The notes beneath the pieces were generated by a model. That model worked only from the letters and a program-made list of their open reading frames with translations, was not told the DNA's origin and searched no databases. Positions 1 through 11,617 of a DNA stretch of 64,000 nucleotides are shown piece by piece (position 1 is the first letter of the stretch; the number at the start of each line of letters is the position of its first letter). A program made the position numbers and the translations under genes. Source of the stretch: an uncultured Bacteroidota bacterium (GTDB lineage Bacteria > Bacteroidota > Bacteroidia > Flavobacteriales > Flavobacteriaceae); contig CACJHI010000002.1 in NCBI GenBank assembly GCA_902593165.1, positions 48,842 through 112,841 on the forward strand. Direction: 5' to 3'.

Positions 1-2679
1 AACATCTAAATTATGTTCAATTATAATTATTGTGTTGCCTTTATCAACAAGTTGATTTAAGACGTTCAATAAGATTCTAATATCTTCAAAGTGTAACCCT
101 GTTGTTGGTTCATCAAGTATATATAGAGTTCTCCCAGTATCTTTTTTTGATAGCTCACTTGCTAATTTAATTCTTTGAGATTCACCACCTGATAGAGTGG
201 TAGAGGACTGTCCCAGTGTAATATATCCCAATCCAACACTTTCAATTGCCTTAAGCTTATTGTAAATTTTTGGAATGGATGAGAAAAATTCTAGAGACTT
301 AGAAACACTCATATCTAAAACATCTGAAATGGATTTACCTTTGTATCTAACTTCAAGTGTCTCTCTATTAAATCTTTTGCCATTACACACTTCACATTCA
401 ACAAACACATCTGGTAAAAAGTTCATTTCTATCAATTTCATTCCACCTCCTTTACAATTTTCACATCTACCGCCAGATACATTAAAGCTGAATCTTCCTG
501 GCTTATAGCCTCTAATTTTTGATTCTACGGTATCAGAAAAAAGCTTTCGGATTTCACTGTATACCCCCGTGTAAGTAGCAGGATTACTTCTGGGAGTTCT
601 GCCAATTTGTTGTTGATTAACTTCTACTACTTTATCAATATTTTCAATTCCATCAATTTTTATAAATTCTAATGGTGATTTAACTGAATTATATATTTTG
701 GAGTTTAGAATTGGATATAGAGTCTCATTAATTAGCGTAGACTTTCCGCTTCCTGATACACCCGTAACAGCTATCATTTTTCCTAAAGGGAATTCAACAT
801 CTATTTTTTTTAAATTATTTCCTTTACATCCATATAATTTTAAAGATTTTCCATTTCCTGACCTTATTTTTTTTGGAATTTTAATTTGTTTAGTTTCATT
901 TAAATAATCTGCTGTAATTGTCTTTGATTTTTTAATATTTTCAGGAGTTCCCTCATATATCAATTCACCACCATTAACTCCTGCAAATGGTCCTAAATCA
1001 ATTATGTGATCAGAACTCATGATCATTTCTTTATCATGTTCAACTACAATTACAGAGTTTCCAGAATCTCTAAGTTTTTTTAAAGAGTCAATTAATTTTA
1101 GATTATCTTTTTGATGTAATCCAATACTAGGCTCATCTAGTATATAAAGAACTCCGACTAATTGAGAGCCAACTTGAGTTGCAAGTCTAACTCTTTGAGC
1201 CTCTCCACCTGATAATGATCTTGATGACCTTGAGAGGGTAAGGTATTCTAGACCCACATCAATTAAAAACTGTATTCTAATTAATATTTCTTTAGTTATT
1301 TCTTCAGAAATTCTGATATCCTTATCTGACAACTTACTGTTTAGTTTTTCGAACCAACTTTTCAGCTCTGAAAGATCCATCTCGCTAAGTTGAAAAATAT
1401 TTTTGTTATTAATTTTAAATGACCTTGATTCAATCTTTAGCCTACTACCATCACATGACTTACACTTTTTAATATCTACATATTGAAGAGCCCAACGTCT
1501 TAAGTTTTTGGATTCATTATTATTTAATTGATCTTTAATAAAGGCTTCAATTCCCATATAATCGATTTCATAATCTCTTTTTACACCTAAATCCTTTGAA
1601 TTAATAGTAAAGCTTTTTTTACCACCAGTAAGAATAAATTCAATAGCATCTTTTGGAACTTTTTTAATTGGATCGCTAAGCGAGAAGTTATAATATTTTG
1701 AGATAAGTTCTACTTGTCTGTGAATCCATGAGTTATCTTTTTTACCAATAGGTGCAATTCCTCCGTTGTTGATTGATACTGATTCGTCTGGAATTAATTT
1801 TTTTAAGTTAATCTCATACTCTGTCCCTAAACCATTACATGTTTCGCACATCCCTTTAGGTGAATTAAAAGAGAATGTATTGGGCTCAGGTTTAGGATAT
1901 GAAATGCCCGTTTTGGGACACATTAAATTTCTACTAAAATATTCAGGTTTTCCTGAATCTGAGTCTAAAATAAAGATTGTATCATTTCCATATTTCATGG
2001 CTATCTTTATTGACTCTGAGAGAATCCTTTTAGATTCAAAATCATCTTTTACAGATAGATTATCAACAACTAAACTAATATCGTGAGTTTTATACCTATC
2101 TAGCTTCATGCCTCTTTTAATATCAAGTATGTCTCCGTCTACTATAACTTTTGAAAATCCTTGCTTAGTAAAATTCTCAAATAAGTCTCTATAATGGCCT
2201 TTTCTAGATCGTATAATTGGAGCAAGAATTATGATTCTTTGATTTAAAAATTTTTCACAAATTAATTTTATAATCTCCTCATCAGTATTTTTTACCATTT
2301 TTAAATTAGACTTATGGCTATATGCTATTCCTACTCTTGCATACAATAGTCTAATAAAATCATATATATCGGTTACTGTACCAACTGTTGATCTGGGGTT
2401 TTTGCTTGTAGTTTTTTGCTCAATTGCAATAACAGGGGAGAGTCCCTCAATTTTTTCTACATCAGGTCTTTCATAATTCCCAACAAATTGTCTTATATAT
2501 GCAGAAAAGGTCTCCATATATCTTCTCTGTCCCTCTGCATGTATTGTATCAAATGCCAGAGAAGATTTTCCGCTTCCAGATAAACCTGTAATGACAACAA
2601 GTTTCTCTCTAGGAATCTCTAAATCAAGATTTTTGAGATTATGAACTTTAGCACCTTCAATTTGAATTGTGTTATCCAA
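1..2679 (-). CDS. uvrA: UvrA excinuclease ABC subunit A (C-terminal end beyond left window edge), TTG start
   Basis: Translated by hand from the minus strand: (L/M)[60 protein letters not shown]...; Walker A, CxxC zinc motifs, [12 protein letters not shown] and [12 protein letters not shown] signatures. In-frame TAA lies directly upstream of the TTG. Absent from the ORF track, probably because it runs off the edge. Confidence 0.95.
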   Translation of the reverse strand, partial: MDNTIQIEGAKVHNLKNLDLEIPREKLVVITGLSGSGKSSLAFDTIHAEGQRRYMETFSAYIRQFVGNYERPDVEKIEGLSPVIAIEQKTTSKNPRSTVGTVTDIYDFIRLLYARVGIAYSHKSNLKMVKNTDEEIIKLICEKFLNQRIIILAPIIRSRKGHYRDLFENFTKQGFSKVIVDGDILDIKRGMKLDRYKTHDISLVVDNLSVKDDFESKRILSESIKIAMKYGNDTIFILDSDSGKPEYFSRNLMCPKTGISYPKPEPNTFSFNSPKGMCETCNGLGTEYEINLKKLIPDESVSINNGGIAPIGKKDNSWIHRQVELISKYYNFSLSDPIKKVPKDAIEFILTGGKKSFTINSKDLGVKRDYEIDYMGIEAFIKDQLNNNESKNLRRWALQYVDIKKCKSCDGSRLKIESRSFKINNKNIFQLSEMDLSELKSWFEKLNSKLSDKDIRISEEITKEILIRIQFLIDVGLEYLTLSRSSRSLSGGEAQRVRLATQVGSQLVGVLYILDEPSIGLHQKDNLKLIDSLKKLRDSGNSVIVVEHDKEMIMSSDHIIDLGPFAGVNGGELIYEGTPENIKKSKTITADYLNETKQIKIPKKIRSGNGKSLKLYGCKGNNLKKIDVEFPLGKMIAVTGVSGSGKSTLINETLYPILNSKIYNSVKSPLEFIKIDGIENIDKVVEVNQQQIGRTPRSNPATYTGVYSEIRKLFSDTVESKIRGYKPGRFSFNVSGGRCENCKGGGMKLIEMNFLPDVFVECEVCNGKRFNRETLEVRYKGKSISDVLDMSVSKSLEFFSSIPKIYNKLKAIESVGLGYITLGQSSTTLSGGESQRIKLASELSKKDTGRTLYILDEPTTGLHFEDIRILLNVLNQLVDKGNTIIIIEHNLDV

Positions 2680-2688
2680 TTAAATCAC

Positions 2689-4377
2689 CTATTTTAAAAT
2701 TTCACCATAGTCGTCACCTCTAAAGTCAGCCCCGGTTGAAACCTTTCCCTTTTCATCAATCAATATCGCATCAACTGCACCTATAGAAGATCTAGCAGAC
2801 ATCCCACCTGTATCTACTTCAATTGGTAACGATATCACAAAATAGCTTTTCGATTTTAGGATTGAGTCTTTCTCTTTGTCAATAATGCCCTCTTCAAAAA
2901 TTACAACATCGGGTAACCATTGATGGTGAAACCTAGGGGCATTAACAGCTTCTTGGACATCCATATCAAATTCATAGACATTAAGTATCGTTTGAAGCAC
3001 AGAAGTTATTATAGTTGAGCCACCTGGTGTACCAACTATCAGGGATGGCTTATTATCTTTAAGGATAATCGATGGGGTCATTGAGCTTAACATTCTTTTA
3101 CCAGGTTGGATAGAATTTGCTTCACTTCCAATCAATCCATAAAAATTAGGATGCCCTGGCTTGGAGCTAAAGTCATCCATTTCATTATTCAAGAAAAAAC
3201 CACCTTCTTCAACAAAAACCTTTGAACCGTAGCTATTATTTAATGTAGTTGTCACAGAAACAGAATTTCCATACTTATCTATAATAGAATAATGAGTTGT
3301 TTCATCACTCTCCTTAACAATAATATTTCCATGTTTTACCTCTGAAGATGGAGTTGCTTTATCCCATGAAAAACTTTCCATTCTATCTACTACATATTCT
3401 TTATCCATTAACTCATAAACTGGAAGATTCATATAGTCAGGATCACCCATAAAATGACTTCTATCTGCATATGCTCTTCTTTCAGCCTCAACTAAAAGCT
3501 GAATTGCCTTAACTGAATTATGTCCAAAACTTTTAATATCATAGTCTTCAATCACTTTAAGCATTTGACCTAATAGAATTCCACCACTTGATGGCAGAGA
3601 CATTGATATTATATCCAAATCTTTATATTTAAATTTAACTGGATCACGCCAAACAGATTCATAGTTCTTTAGATCCTCTAAAGTCATTATACCTCCAGTT
3701 TTATTGACTGAATTGACAATCATTTCACCAATTTCTCCTCCATATAAAACTTCTGGTCCAAATTCTGAAATCTTAGATAATGTCTCAGCAAATCTTAAAT
3801 TTTTAATTGTGTCACCTTCATAATATTTTTTTGAATAAAGTGATTCTTTGCCATTAACTTTTATGAAATCATCTAATTTACCGCCTAATGAATTTGATTG
3901 TTTTTTAGTTACTACAAAACCATTTTTTGCAAGATCAATAGCTGGTTTAAATAAATCTTCAATTGGGAGAGATCCAAACTTGGCATGTATTTCATAGATT
4001 GCAGAAATTGACCCAGGTACTCCGACAGCTGCACCTCCAAGTGTACTCATATCTGGTATTACATCTCCATTTTCGTCAAGGTACATATCTTTAAATGCAC
4101 TCCCTGGAGCCATTTCTCTAAAGTCTAGGGATCCACTAGATCCATCTTTATGATGATATACAAAGAATCCACCTCCACCAATGTTCCCAGCTGTAGGATG
4201 AACAACTGCTAATGCAAGGTGTGTTGCTATCATTGCATCATATGCATTACCACCATTTTTCATAATTTCAAGTCCTATCTGAGATGCTTCTTTTCTTGCA
4301 GAAACAACAGCTGGCTGATATATATCACTACAACTAAAAAGGAAAAAAGATGAGAGAATTAGAATAATATTTTTCAT
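2689..4377 (-). CDS. ggt: Gamma-glutamyltransferase, lipoprotein signal
   Basis: NGGNAYDAMIATHLALAVVHPTAGNIGGGGF and catalytic DETTHYSIIDKYGNSVSVTTTLN motifs; N-terminal lipobox (FLFSC). Confidence 0.93.
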   Translation of the reverse strand: MKNIILILSSFFLFSCSDIYQPAVVSARKEASQIGLEIMKNGGNAYDAMIATHLALAVVHPTAGNIGGGGFFVYHHKDGSSGSLDFREMAPGSAFKDMYLDENGDVIPDMSTLGGAAVGVPGSISAIYEIHAKFGSLPIEDLFKPAIDLAKNGFVVTKKQSNSLGGKLDDFIKVNGKESLYSKKYYEGDTIKNLRFAETLSKISEFGPEVLYGGEIGEMIVNSVNKTGGIMTLEDLKNYESVWRDPVKFKYKDLDIISMSLPSSGGILLGQMLKVIEDYDIKSFGHNSVKAIQLLVEAERRAYADRSHFMGDPDYMNLPVYELMDKEYVVDRMESFSWDKATPSSEVKHGNIIVKESDETTHYSIIDKYGNSVSVTTTLNNSYGSKVFVEEGGFFLNNEMDDFSSKPGHPNFYGLIGSEANSIQPGKRMLSSMTPSIILKDNKPSLIVGTPGGSTIITSVLQTILNVYEFDMDVQEAVNAPRFHHQWLPDVVIFEEGIIDKEKDSILKSKSYFVISLPIEVDTGGMSARSSIGAVDAILIDEKGKVSTGADFRGDDYGEILK

Positions 4378-4421
4378 AATAAAATTTCGTGTAATTTACA
4401 ATTTATATATTTACATTTCAT

Positions 4422-5810
4422 ATGACTTTAATAAAAAATATATCAGGATTTAGGGGAACAATAGGGGGGAATAATCTTGAGAATTTAACACCTACTGATA
4501 TTGTAACATCTATTTCTGCATTTTCCAGATTAATCAAGGAAAATAATCCCAATTCATCTAGTTTGACAGTAATGACAGGAAGAGATGGAAGAAAATCTGG
4601 AAGAATGATTCAGTCTATAGTTAATTCTACATTTAACTCTATGGGAATCAACGTTATAGATGCAGGTTTATCAACGACTCCTACTATTTGTTGGGGGGTA
4701 TTAAATAATGATTCTGTAGGTGGACTAATGATAACAGCGAGTCATAATCCTGAAGAGTATAATGGTTTAAAATTTTTCAACTCTGAGGGTGAATTTTTAT
4801 CAAGAGAAGATGTATCTAAATTAATTGAATACTCGGAATCAAAAAATCATATTTTTTCTTCCAATAATTCACTTGGAACTATTTCAGAATATGATAGACT
4901 TATAGATGATCATGTAGATGCAATTTTAAATTTAAAAATATTGCCACTAGATGAAATTAGAGAACTAAAACTCTCTGTTAGTGCTGATGCAATTAATTCT
5001 GGAGGATCAATAGCTATACCTAAGTTACTCGATAGACTTAATATTCAATACAACATCATAAATTCAGAAATAAAAGGAGTATTTAATCATACACCTGAGC
5101 CTTTAGCTGAGAACTTAACAGATTTATCAGAATCAATTAAAGTGAACAAATCTGACTTTGGAATTGCAGTTGATCCAGATGTTGACAGGCTTGTCTTTTT
5201 TGATGAGAACGGTGAGATATTGGGCGAAGAATACACTCAGGTATTCTGCTCAGACTTTGTTTTGTCAAAGAATAAAGGTGATACAGTTTCAACCTTATCC
5301 TCTTCAAATGCACTTAAAGATTTAACTATTTCATATGGTCAAAAGTATTACTCGACTCCTGTTGGAGAAATGAATGTTGTTAAAAAGATGAAAGAGGTCG
5401 ACTCTATAGTAGGAGGTGAAGGTGGAGGAGGTATAATATACCCTGAATTACATTATGGAAGAGATGCTTTAGTTGGTATTGCTCTTTTTCTTGGTCTATT
5501 AGTTGATAAGAAATGTAGAGTATCGGAATTAAAAAGTCAGTACTCTAGTTATTACATGAAAAAAATAAAAATTACTTTAAAAGATTCAAAATTAATAGAT
5601 AGGACCTTTAACGTGATAACTGAAAATTACTCAGAGCTGTCTCCTAATACAGAAGATGGAGTTAGGATTGATTTTGATGATGCTTGGGTGCATATGCGTA
5701 AATCAAATACAGAGCCAATTATAAGAATTTTTGCAGAAGCTAACTCGCAGGATATTGCTGATACCTATGCTTTAAAGATTGAAAAAGAAATAAAATCAAT
5801 TAGTTCTTAA
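4422..5810 (+). CDS. glmM: Phosphoglucosamine mutase / phosphohexomutase
   Basis: MITASHNPEEYNGLKFF phosphoserine loop, DPDVDRL metal loop, GEGGGGIIYPELHYGRDA sugar-binding loop. Confidence 0.9.
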   Translation: MTLIKNISGFRGTIGGNNLENLTPTDIVTSISAFSRLIKENNPNSSSLTVMTGRDGRKSGRMIQSIVNSTFNSMGINVIDAGLSTTPTICWGVLNNDSVGGLMITASHNPEEYNGLKFFNSEGEFLSREDVSKLIEYSESKNHIFSSNNSLGTISEYDRLIDDHVDAILNLKILPLDEIRELKLSVSADAINSGGSIAIPKLLDRLNIQYNIINSEIKGVFNHTPEPLAENLTDLSESIKVNKSDFGIAVDPDVDRLVFFDENGEILGEEYTQVFCSDFVLSKNKGDTVSTLSSSNALKDLTISYGQKYYSTPVGEMNVVKKMKEVDSIVGGEGGGGIIYPELHYGRDALVGIALFLGLLVDKKCRVSELKSQYSSYYMKKIKITLKDSKLIDRTFNVITENYSELSPNTEDGVRIDFDDAWVHMRKSNTEPIIRIFAEANSQDIADTYALKIEKEIKSISS

Positions 5811-6662
5811 GTGCTTAAATCTATTATGAGACCAAAAATATTGTGATGGATCTCTGTGTATTTGATTTTCTAATAATTTTAAAAACTGATCTGTAATACT
5901 GTAATTGGTATTCTTTTTATCTATTATCTCTATAAATTTAGTTTTATAGTGACCTCTTTTAGTCCTTGTTATATCAGCGAATACAACCGATAAGTCATAG
6001 TCTTTTGAAAATCTCTCAGCACCAGTAAAAATTGGGACTTTATGGCCTAAAAAATAGTTTATGTAGGATTTACCCACTTTTCTAGGAGACTGATCTGCTG
6101 CAAATCCAAATAAGTAATATTTCTCGGGATTAAGATTTGACATAAAATCTTTCACTTTATATCTAGATACTAAATAGGCTTTGTGCTTCCCTCTAATCTT
6201 TTCAAATAATTTATTAAAATATTTATTAGTCATAGGTGTATAAATGCCATATCCATTACCCTTTACATTATAACCAATAGACAGTAACCATTCAAAGTTG
6301 GAATAATGTCCACATATTAAAATAATATTCTTTTTCTTCTCTTGAATACTCTCTATTAATTCAATGTTTTCATAGTTATAACGAGACCTCATTTGACTTT
6401 CACTCATTCCAAAAGCTTTGATACTCTCAATAGTTATATCCGCAAAATGCTTATAAAAATCCCTTTCTATTCTATGTATCTCATTTATTGATTTTTCGGG
6501 GAAAACAAGTCTTAAATTATTCCTTACCATTTTTAGTCTATACTTAAATATTTTATGGAGTAGATATGATAAAAAATCAGAAATAGAGTATACAACCCTA
6601 AAAGGGAGGATCGATATAAGCCTAATTATGGGGTATAAAATTAAAAATGTAAGTAATTGCAA
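5796..6662 (-). CDS. Lysophospholipid/lipid A acyltransferase (LpxL/HtrB family)
   Basis: ILICGHYSNFEWLLSIGY acyltransferase motif, N-terminal hydrophobic anchor, family-like layout. Confidence 0.85.
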   Translation of the reverse strand: MQLLTFLILYPIIRLISILPFRVVYSISDFLSYLLHKIFKYRLKMVRNNLRLVFPEKSINEIHRIERDFYKHFADITIESIKAFGMSESQMRSRYNYENIELIESIQEKKKNIILICGHYSNFEWLLSIGYNVKGNGYGIYTPMTNKYFNKLFEKIRGKHKAYLVSRYKVKDFMSNLNPEKYYLFGFAADQSPRKVGKSYINYFLGHKVPIFTGAERFSKDYDLSVVFADITRTKRGHYKTKFIEIIDKKNTNYSITDQFLKLLENQIHRDPSQYFWSHNRFKHLRTN

Positions 6663-6665
6663 TTA

Positions 6666-7796
6666 TCAATCATTTAATGATAATGCTAATTTAATGCTTT
6701 CTTCGAGATCATTTCCTCTCAAGTTTTTTCCAATTACTACACCTTCTTTATTTATAAGGAAAGATTGAGGAATAGCTCTAATGCTATATCTTCTAGCAAT
6801 AGGATCATTCCAAAAGTTTAAATTGGATACTTGAGTCCATAAGAGATTATCATCTTCAACAGCTTGTTCCCATTGTTCTTTTGTTCTATCTAAGGAAACA
6901 CCAATAATATCAAAACCATCTTTATTATAGGCCTTGTATAATCTAACAAGATTTGGATTCTCAACCCTACAAGGTCTACACCATGCAGCCCAAAAATCAA
7001 GGAGGGTAACATTGTTTTGTGACACCTCTTTACTCAAAGTAACGTCTGAACCATTTATGCTTGGTGCAGTAAAATCTGGTGCAGTCTCACCAACTTCTAT
7101 TGGATTTTCATATTGCCTTAGTAGATCAGCTATATTTTTACCTACATCACTTACTTTAATTCGATTGGAGAAACTTTCATAAACATCTATTATACTGTCT
7201 TTGTTAACTTTATTCTCTATCATAAATACTTCAAGCAGTAACGCTGACATATATGAGTCTAAATTGTCAATTATGAAATCCCACTCATATAGCATCACCT
7301 CACGTTCCTTTGATTTATACTCTTTCTCTAGTTCCATAGCAATTTCTACATCACCAGTCATTATTGCATCTTGGGCTTCGTAAGATATATTATTCATATC
7401 ATCAACAAGGAACTTTGTCTCAGATTTATATTTGATAAAGTCATCATTTGATTTAGTTCCGAAGACCTTGGATTTTGATATACTATCCTTGAATAAATCT
7501 GCCTTAATATCTCCGTTTTCAAGAATTGCTAGAACGTAACCATTAACTCCCTCAACCTGAATGTAGCTTATCTGAGGTGTAGATGATATACCTTGAAATT
7601 TAAAATTATTAGATTGAACAGTTGTAGAGTCTTTAATAAATGGTTGGTTATTTTGATCTGCTTGTAATACATATATTTTTGTGCCATCGGCTACATCAGC
7701 TTTTCCAGTTAATACAAACTGATTCTCTTGACTGCCACAAGAGCCTAATAAAAATAGGAATGACAAACCTGTAAACCTTATTAATAATTTTTTCAC
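6666..7796 (-). CDS. TlpA-like thioredoxin-family lipoprotein with DUF4369-like N-terminus
   Basis: Lipobox LLGSCG; LLDFWAAWCRPCRVENPNLV redox motif; N-terminal FVLTGKADVADGTKIYV region. Confidence 0.85.
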   Translation of the reverse strand: MKKLLIRFTGLSFLFLLGSCGSQENQFVLTGKADVADGTKIYVLQADQNNQPFIKDSTTVQSNNFKFQGISSTPQISYIQVEGVNGYVLAILENGDIKADLFKDSISKSKVFGTKSNDDFIKYKSETKFLVDDMNNISYEAQDAIMTGDVEIAMELEKEYKSKEREVMLYEWDFIIDNLDSYMSALLLEVFMIENKVNKDSIIDVYESFSNRIKVSDVGKNIADLLRQYENPIEVGETAPDFTAPSINGSDVTLSKEVSQNNVTLLDFWAAWCRPCRVENPNLVRLYKAYNKDGFDIIGVSLDRTKEQWEQAVEDDNLLWTQVSNLNFWNDPIARRYSIRAIPQSFLINKEGVVIGKNLRGNDLEESIKLALSLND

Positions 7797-7853
7797 ACAG
7801 CAAATTTAGTTTTTTATATTTAATATCTTTAGTTAACTTTTTGTTAAGGCTAA

Positions 7854-9242
7854 ATGACAACAAACTCTTTAATTAGTTTATTTGAAAAAATATTAGACAA
7901 TGACTTAATCATAAGTGGAGAGTATCTTAAGTCAAGGTTTTATCATATTTGGAAAACTGATATTCCCCTAGAGTCAATTTGCCTTCTAATGCCAAAGACA
8001 ACTGCCCAAGTATCTTCAATAATTAAAGTATGTAATGAAAACAATCAAGAGGTAGTTATACATGGTGGACTTACTAATCTTGTTGGCTCTACAAAATCTA
8101 ATGACACTCAAGTAGTTCTATCATTAGAAAAGATGAATAATATAATTGAAGTAGATGAAATCTCTAAGACAATAACATGCGAATCGGGTGTGATAATAGA
8201 AGATTTGATTAATGCCTGTAAAGAAAAAGAATTGCTTCTTCCTTTAAACTTTGGGGCTAGAGGCTCTGCTCAAATAGGTGGTGCTATATCTACAAATGCA
8301 GGTGGCTTGAGAGTTTTTAAATATGGCATGACTCGAAATTTAGTTATGGGTATTGAGGCTGTGCTTCCAGATGGAACAATTATTTCATCATTAAAGAAAT
8401 TAATGAAAGATAATTCTGGATATGATCTAAAACAACTCTTTATTGGTTCTGAGGGTACACTTGGTGTTGTAACTAAAGTAGTGCTGAGGTTATACCCACT
8501 TCCAAAGACTAGATACACTTCTCTAGCTGTAACAAATGACTATCAAAAAGTTTTAGATCTTTTAAAAATTCTAGAGGATAAAATCTCAAATAATTTGACT
8601 GGGTATGAGCTTCTTTGGAATAGCACTTATCAACAAATGGTTAGTGAGAAAACTATTTACAATAAATATCTGCCTGATAATTTTAAATACTATCTATTTA
8701 TAGAATATATGGGGAGAGATTTTGATAACGATTACAAGATATTTGAAGAGACTATACTTGAATGTATTGAGGATAAGCTAATAGATGATGCAGTTATTGG
8801 AAAAGATGAAAAGGAACAGGTCAATATATGGGGGATAAGAGAAGATGTTGCGGTTTTAGCTGATGAACGAAAGTTTGATCAGCAATTTGATATTAGTATA
8901 CCAGTCCCTTTAATTGGGGAAGTAATATCCAAAATTTCAAACGAACTTAATGAATGTGAAGGAGTAAAAACTATTTTTCCGTTTGGCCATGTAGCTGATG
9001 GTAATATTCACTTTATAATTGGAAAGGACACGGATAGTGAAGACTTAAAATCACAAATCAATGATATAATATACAATAATACTGAACTTGTAAATGGTTC
9101 AATTTCTGCTGAACATGGTATTGGTTTAGACAAAAAAAGATATTTGATAAAAAGTAGGAGTGAAGATGAAATCAGTCTCATGAGATCAATTAAAAAAACA
9201 ATTGATCCAAAAAATATATTAAATCCCGGTAGAGTATTTTGA
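7854..9242 (+). CDS. FAD-binding oxidoreductase (GlcD / D-lactate dehydrogenase family)
   Basis: VVIHGGLTNLVGS...GARGSAQIGGAISTNAGGLRVFKYGMTRNLVMGIEAVLPDG; C-terminal GSISAEHGIGLDKK...DPKNILNPGRVF. Confidence 0.92.
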   Translation: MTTNSLISLFEKILDNDLIISGEYLKSRFYHIWKTDIPLESICLLMPKTTAQVSSIIKVCNENNQEVVIHGGLTNLVGSTKSNDTQVVLSLEKMNNIIEVDEISKTITCESGVIIEDLINACKEKELLLPLNFGARGSAQIGGAISTNAGGLRVFKYGMTRNLVMGIEAVLPDGTIISSLKKLMKDNSGYDLKQLFIGSEGTLGVVTKVVLRLYPLPKTRYTSLAVTNDYQKVLDLLKILEDKISNNLTGYELLWNSTYQQMVSEKTIYNKYLPDNFKYYLFIEYMGRDFDNDYKIFEETILECIEDKLIDDAVIGKDEKEQVNIWGIREDVAVLADERKFDQQFDISIPVPLIGEVISKISNELNECEGVKTIFPFGHVADGNIHFIIGKDTDSEDLKSQINDIIYNNTELVNGSISAEHGIGLDKKRYLIKSRSEDEISLMRSIKKTIDPKNILNPGRVF

Positions 9243-9272
9243 TATAAGGTGTTATCTTTATATTTCTAGGTT

Positions 9273-10337
9273 ATGGCAGGAAATTCATTCGGAAACATAT
9301 TTAAACTTTCAACCTTTGGTGAGTCTCATGGTAAGGCATTAGGTGGTGTTATTGATGGCTGTCCTGCAGGAGTTGAGCTTGACTTTGATACCATAAATAA
9401 AGAGTTAAATAGAAGAAGGCCAGGTCAATCTGAAATAGTTACTCAGAGAAAAGAGGATGACTCTGTAGAATTTCTCTCAGGTATTTTTGAAGGAAAAACA
9501 ACTGGAACTCCAATTGGATTTATAATTGTAAATAAAGATCAGAAGCCAAAGGACTATTCCCATATTCAAAATAGTTATAGACCTTCTCATGCTGATTTTG
9601 TTTATGATAAAAAATATGGATTTAGAGATTATAGAGGTGGAGGTAGAAGTTCTGCTAGAGAGACTGTTGTTAGAGTAGTAGCAGGATCTATTGCTAAAAT
9701 GTTACTAAAAGATGTGAAAATTAATGCATTTGTATCATCAGTTGGAGAAATTACATACGACTATCAAAATTCCAAAGTTAATTTTGATAAAATTGAAGAT
9801 TCAATTGTCAGGTGTCCTGACGAAAAAGCATCAGAAGAGATGATTAGTTTGATTAAGTCTATCAAAAAGAATGGAGATACTGTAGGGGGAGTAATTTCCT
9901 GCATTATTAGTGGTGTGCCTGTTGGACTGGGAGAGCCAGTGTTCAACAAATTACATGCTGAGCTTGGTAAAGCAATGTTATCAATAAATGCAGTTAAAGG
10001 TTTTGAGTTTGGGAGTGGATTTAAGGGTTCTTCAATGAAAGGATCTGAACATAATGATTCTTTCAATGCAGATGGAACAACAAAAACTAATAGATCTGGA
10101 GGTATTCAAGGTGGAATATCAAATGGAATGGACATTTACTTTAATGTTGCATTTAAACCAGTCTCGACAATTATGAGAGATCAAGATTCAATTGACAGCG
10201 ATGGTAATGAAGTTAAAGTTAAAGGTAAGGGAAGGCATGACCCATGTGTTGTACCAAGAGCTGTTCCAATAGTTGAGGCTATGTCAGCTCTTGTATTGGC
10301 TGATTACCTCTTATTAAATAGACTATCAAAAATATAA
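9273..10337 (+). CDS. aroC: Chorismate synthase
   Basis: [61 protein letters not shown]. Confidence 0.98.
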   Translation: MAGNSFGNIFKLSTFGESHGKALGGVIDGCPAGVELDFDTINKELNRRRPGQSEIVTQRKEDDSVEFLSGIFEGKTTGTPIGFIIVNKDQKPKDYSHIQNSYRPSHADFVYDKKYGFRDYRGGGRSSARETVVRVVAGSIAKMLLKDVKINAFVSSVGEITYDYQNSKVNFDKIEDSIVRCPDEKASEEMISLIKSIKKNGDTVGGVISCIISGVPVGLGEPVFNKLHAELGKAMLSINAVKGFEFGSGFKGSSMKGSEHNDSFNADGTTKTNRSGGIQGGISNGMDIYFNVAFKPVSTIMRDQDSIDSDGNEVKVKGKGRHDPCVVPRAVPIVEAMSALVLADYLLLNRLSKI

Positions 10338-10339
10338 TT

Positions 10340-11617
10340 ATGAAACTACACTGGAAGATTATCATAGGAATGGTTGCGGGTGTGATATTTGGACTTTTAA
10401 TGTCTCAAACATCCTTTGGGTCAGAAGTTATAAGCGATTGGTTTAAACCTTTTGGAACAATTTTTATCAATCTTCTAAAATTAATTGCAATGCCTTTAAT
10501 ATTGGCTTCATTGATTAAGGGCATATCTGATTTAAAAGATATATCTAAGTTATCTACTATTGGTACGAGAACATTGGGTGTATACATTTGTACAACTGTT
10601 TTAGCCGTTATTATAGGGTTAGTCCTAGTAAATATTGTCCAGCCAGGTAATACTATAACTGAAGAGACTAGGATTGATTTAGTTCAAGAGTATGAACAAG
10701 GTGTTCTTGAGAAGCAACAGCAGGCTCAGCAACAAGCTGAAAGTGGTCCTTTACAGCCTTTAGTTGATATAGTACCTTCAAATATTTTTGATGCAGCTAC
10801 AAATAATAGAAATATGCTTCAGGTTATTTTCTTTGCTATCTTTTTTGGAATAGGTTTAATTCTTGTTGATCCTAAGATAGCAAGACCAGTAAAAGAATTT
10901 TTTGATGGATTGAATGCTGTAATTCTAAAGTTAATTGATTTAATTATGGAGTTTGCTCCATATGGAGTTTTTGCTCTTCTTGCTACACTTGTAGTAGAAT
11001 CGCCAAGCATAGATCTATTCATTGCCCTAGGAATGTACTCCTTGACATTAATTATTGGATTAATCCTAATGATATTTGTATACAACATAATCGTCAAATT
11101 AGTAACTAATACTAATCCAACTACTTTTATGAAAGGTATTTCTGCTGCTCAGCTTTTAGGTTTTTCAACCAGTTCAAGTGCAGCCACTCTTCCTGTTACA
11201 ATGAATTGTGCTGAGAATAATCTTGGAGTAGATAAAGAGATTTCAAGTTTCGTCTTGCCAATTGGTGCAACAATTAATATGGATGGAACAAGTGTCTATC
11301 AAGCAGTAGCAGCAGTATTTATTGCTCAAGCTTTTGGACTCGATTTAAGTTTAGGCGCTCAGCTTGGAATTATAGTAACCGCCTCCTTGGCTTCAATTGG
11401 AGCTGCTGCAGTCCCGAGCGCTGGTATTGTTATGCTAGTTATAGTTCTCGGTCAAGCAGGTATTCCAGAGGCTGGTCTTGCACTTATTATTGCAGTAGAT
11501 AGACCGCTAGATATGTGTAGAACAATTGTAAATGTTACTGGTGATGCAGCTGTTTCAATGATTGTTGCTAAATCAGTTGGGAAGTTAAAAGATCCTAAAG
11601 ATGTCGGTGAAAATTGA
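10340..11617 (+). CDS. Dicarboxylate/amino acid:cation symporter (DAACS/SLC1 family)
   Basis: Polytopic; FSTSSSAATLPVTMNCAENNLGVDKEISSFVLPIGATINMDGTSVYQAVAAVFIAQAFG; C-terminal DRPLDMCRTIVNVTGDA. Confidence 0.95.
   Translation: MKLHWKIIIGMVAGVIFGLLMSQTSFGSEVISDWFKPFGTIFINLLKLIAMPLILASLIKGISDLKDISKLSTIGTRTLGVYICTTVLAVIIGLVLVNIVQPGNTITEETRIDLVQEYEQGVLEKQQQAQQQAESGPLQPLVDIVPSNIFDAATNNRNMLQVIFFAIFFGIGLILVDPKIARPVKEFFDGLNAVILKLIDLIMEFAPYGVFALLATLVVESPSIDLFIALGMYSLTLIIGLILMIFVYNIIVKLVTNTNPTTFMKGISAAQLLGFSTSSSAATLPVTMNCAENNLGVDKEISSFVLPIGATINMDGTSVYQAVAAVFIAQAFGLDLSLGAQLGIIVTASLASIGAAAVPSAGIVMLVIVLGQAGIPEAGLALIIAVDRPLDMCRTIVNVTGDAAVSMIVAKSVGKLKDPKDVGEN

Noticed and set aside
275-2086. Plus-strand ORFs at 275-508, 698-907 and 1766-2086 in the track
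   Set aside because: They lie antisense within uvrA, which translates with strong motifs across the whole interval; low-complexity translations with no domain.
6934-7383. Plus-strand ORFs at 6934-7182 and 7201-7383
   Set aside because: Antisense to the intact TlpA-like gene; treated as spurious shadow ORFs.
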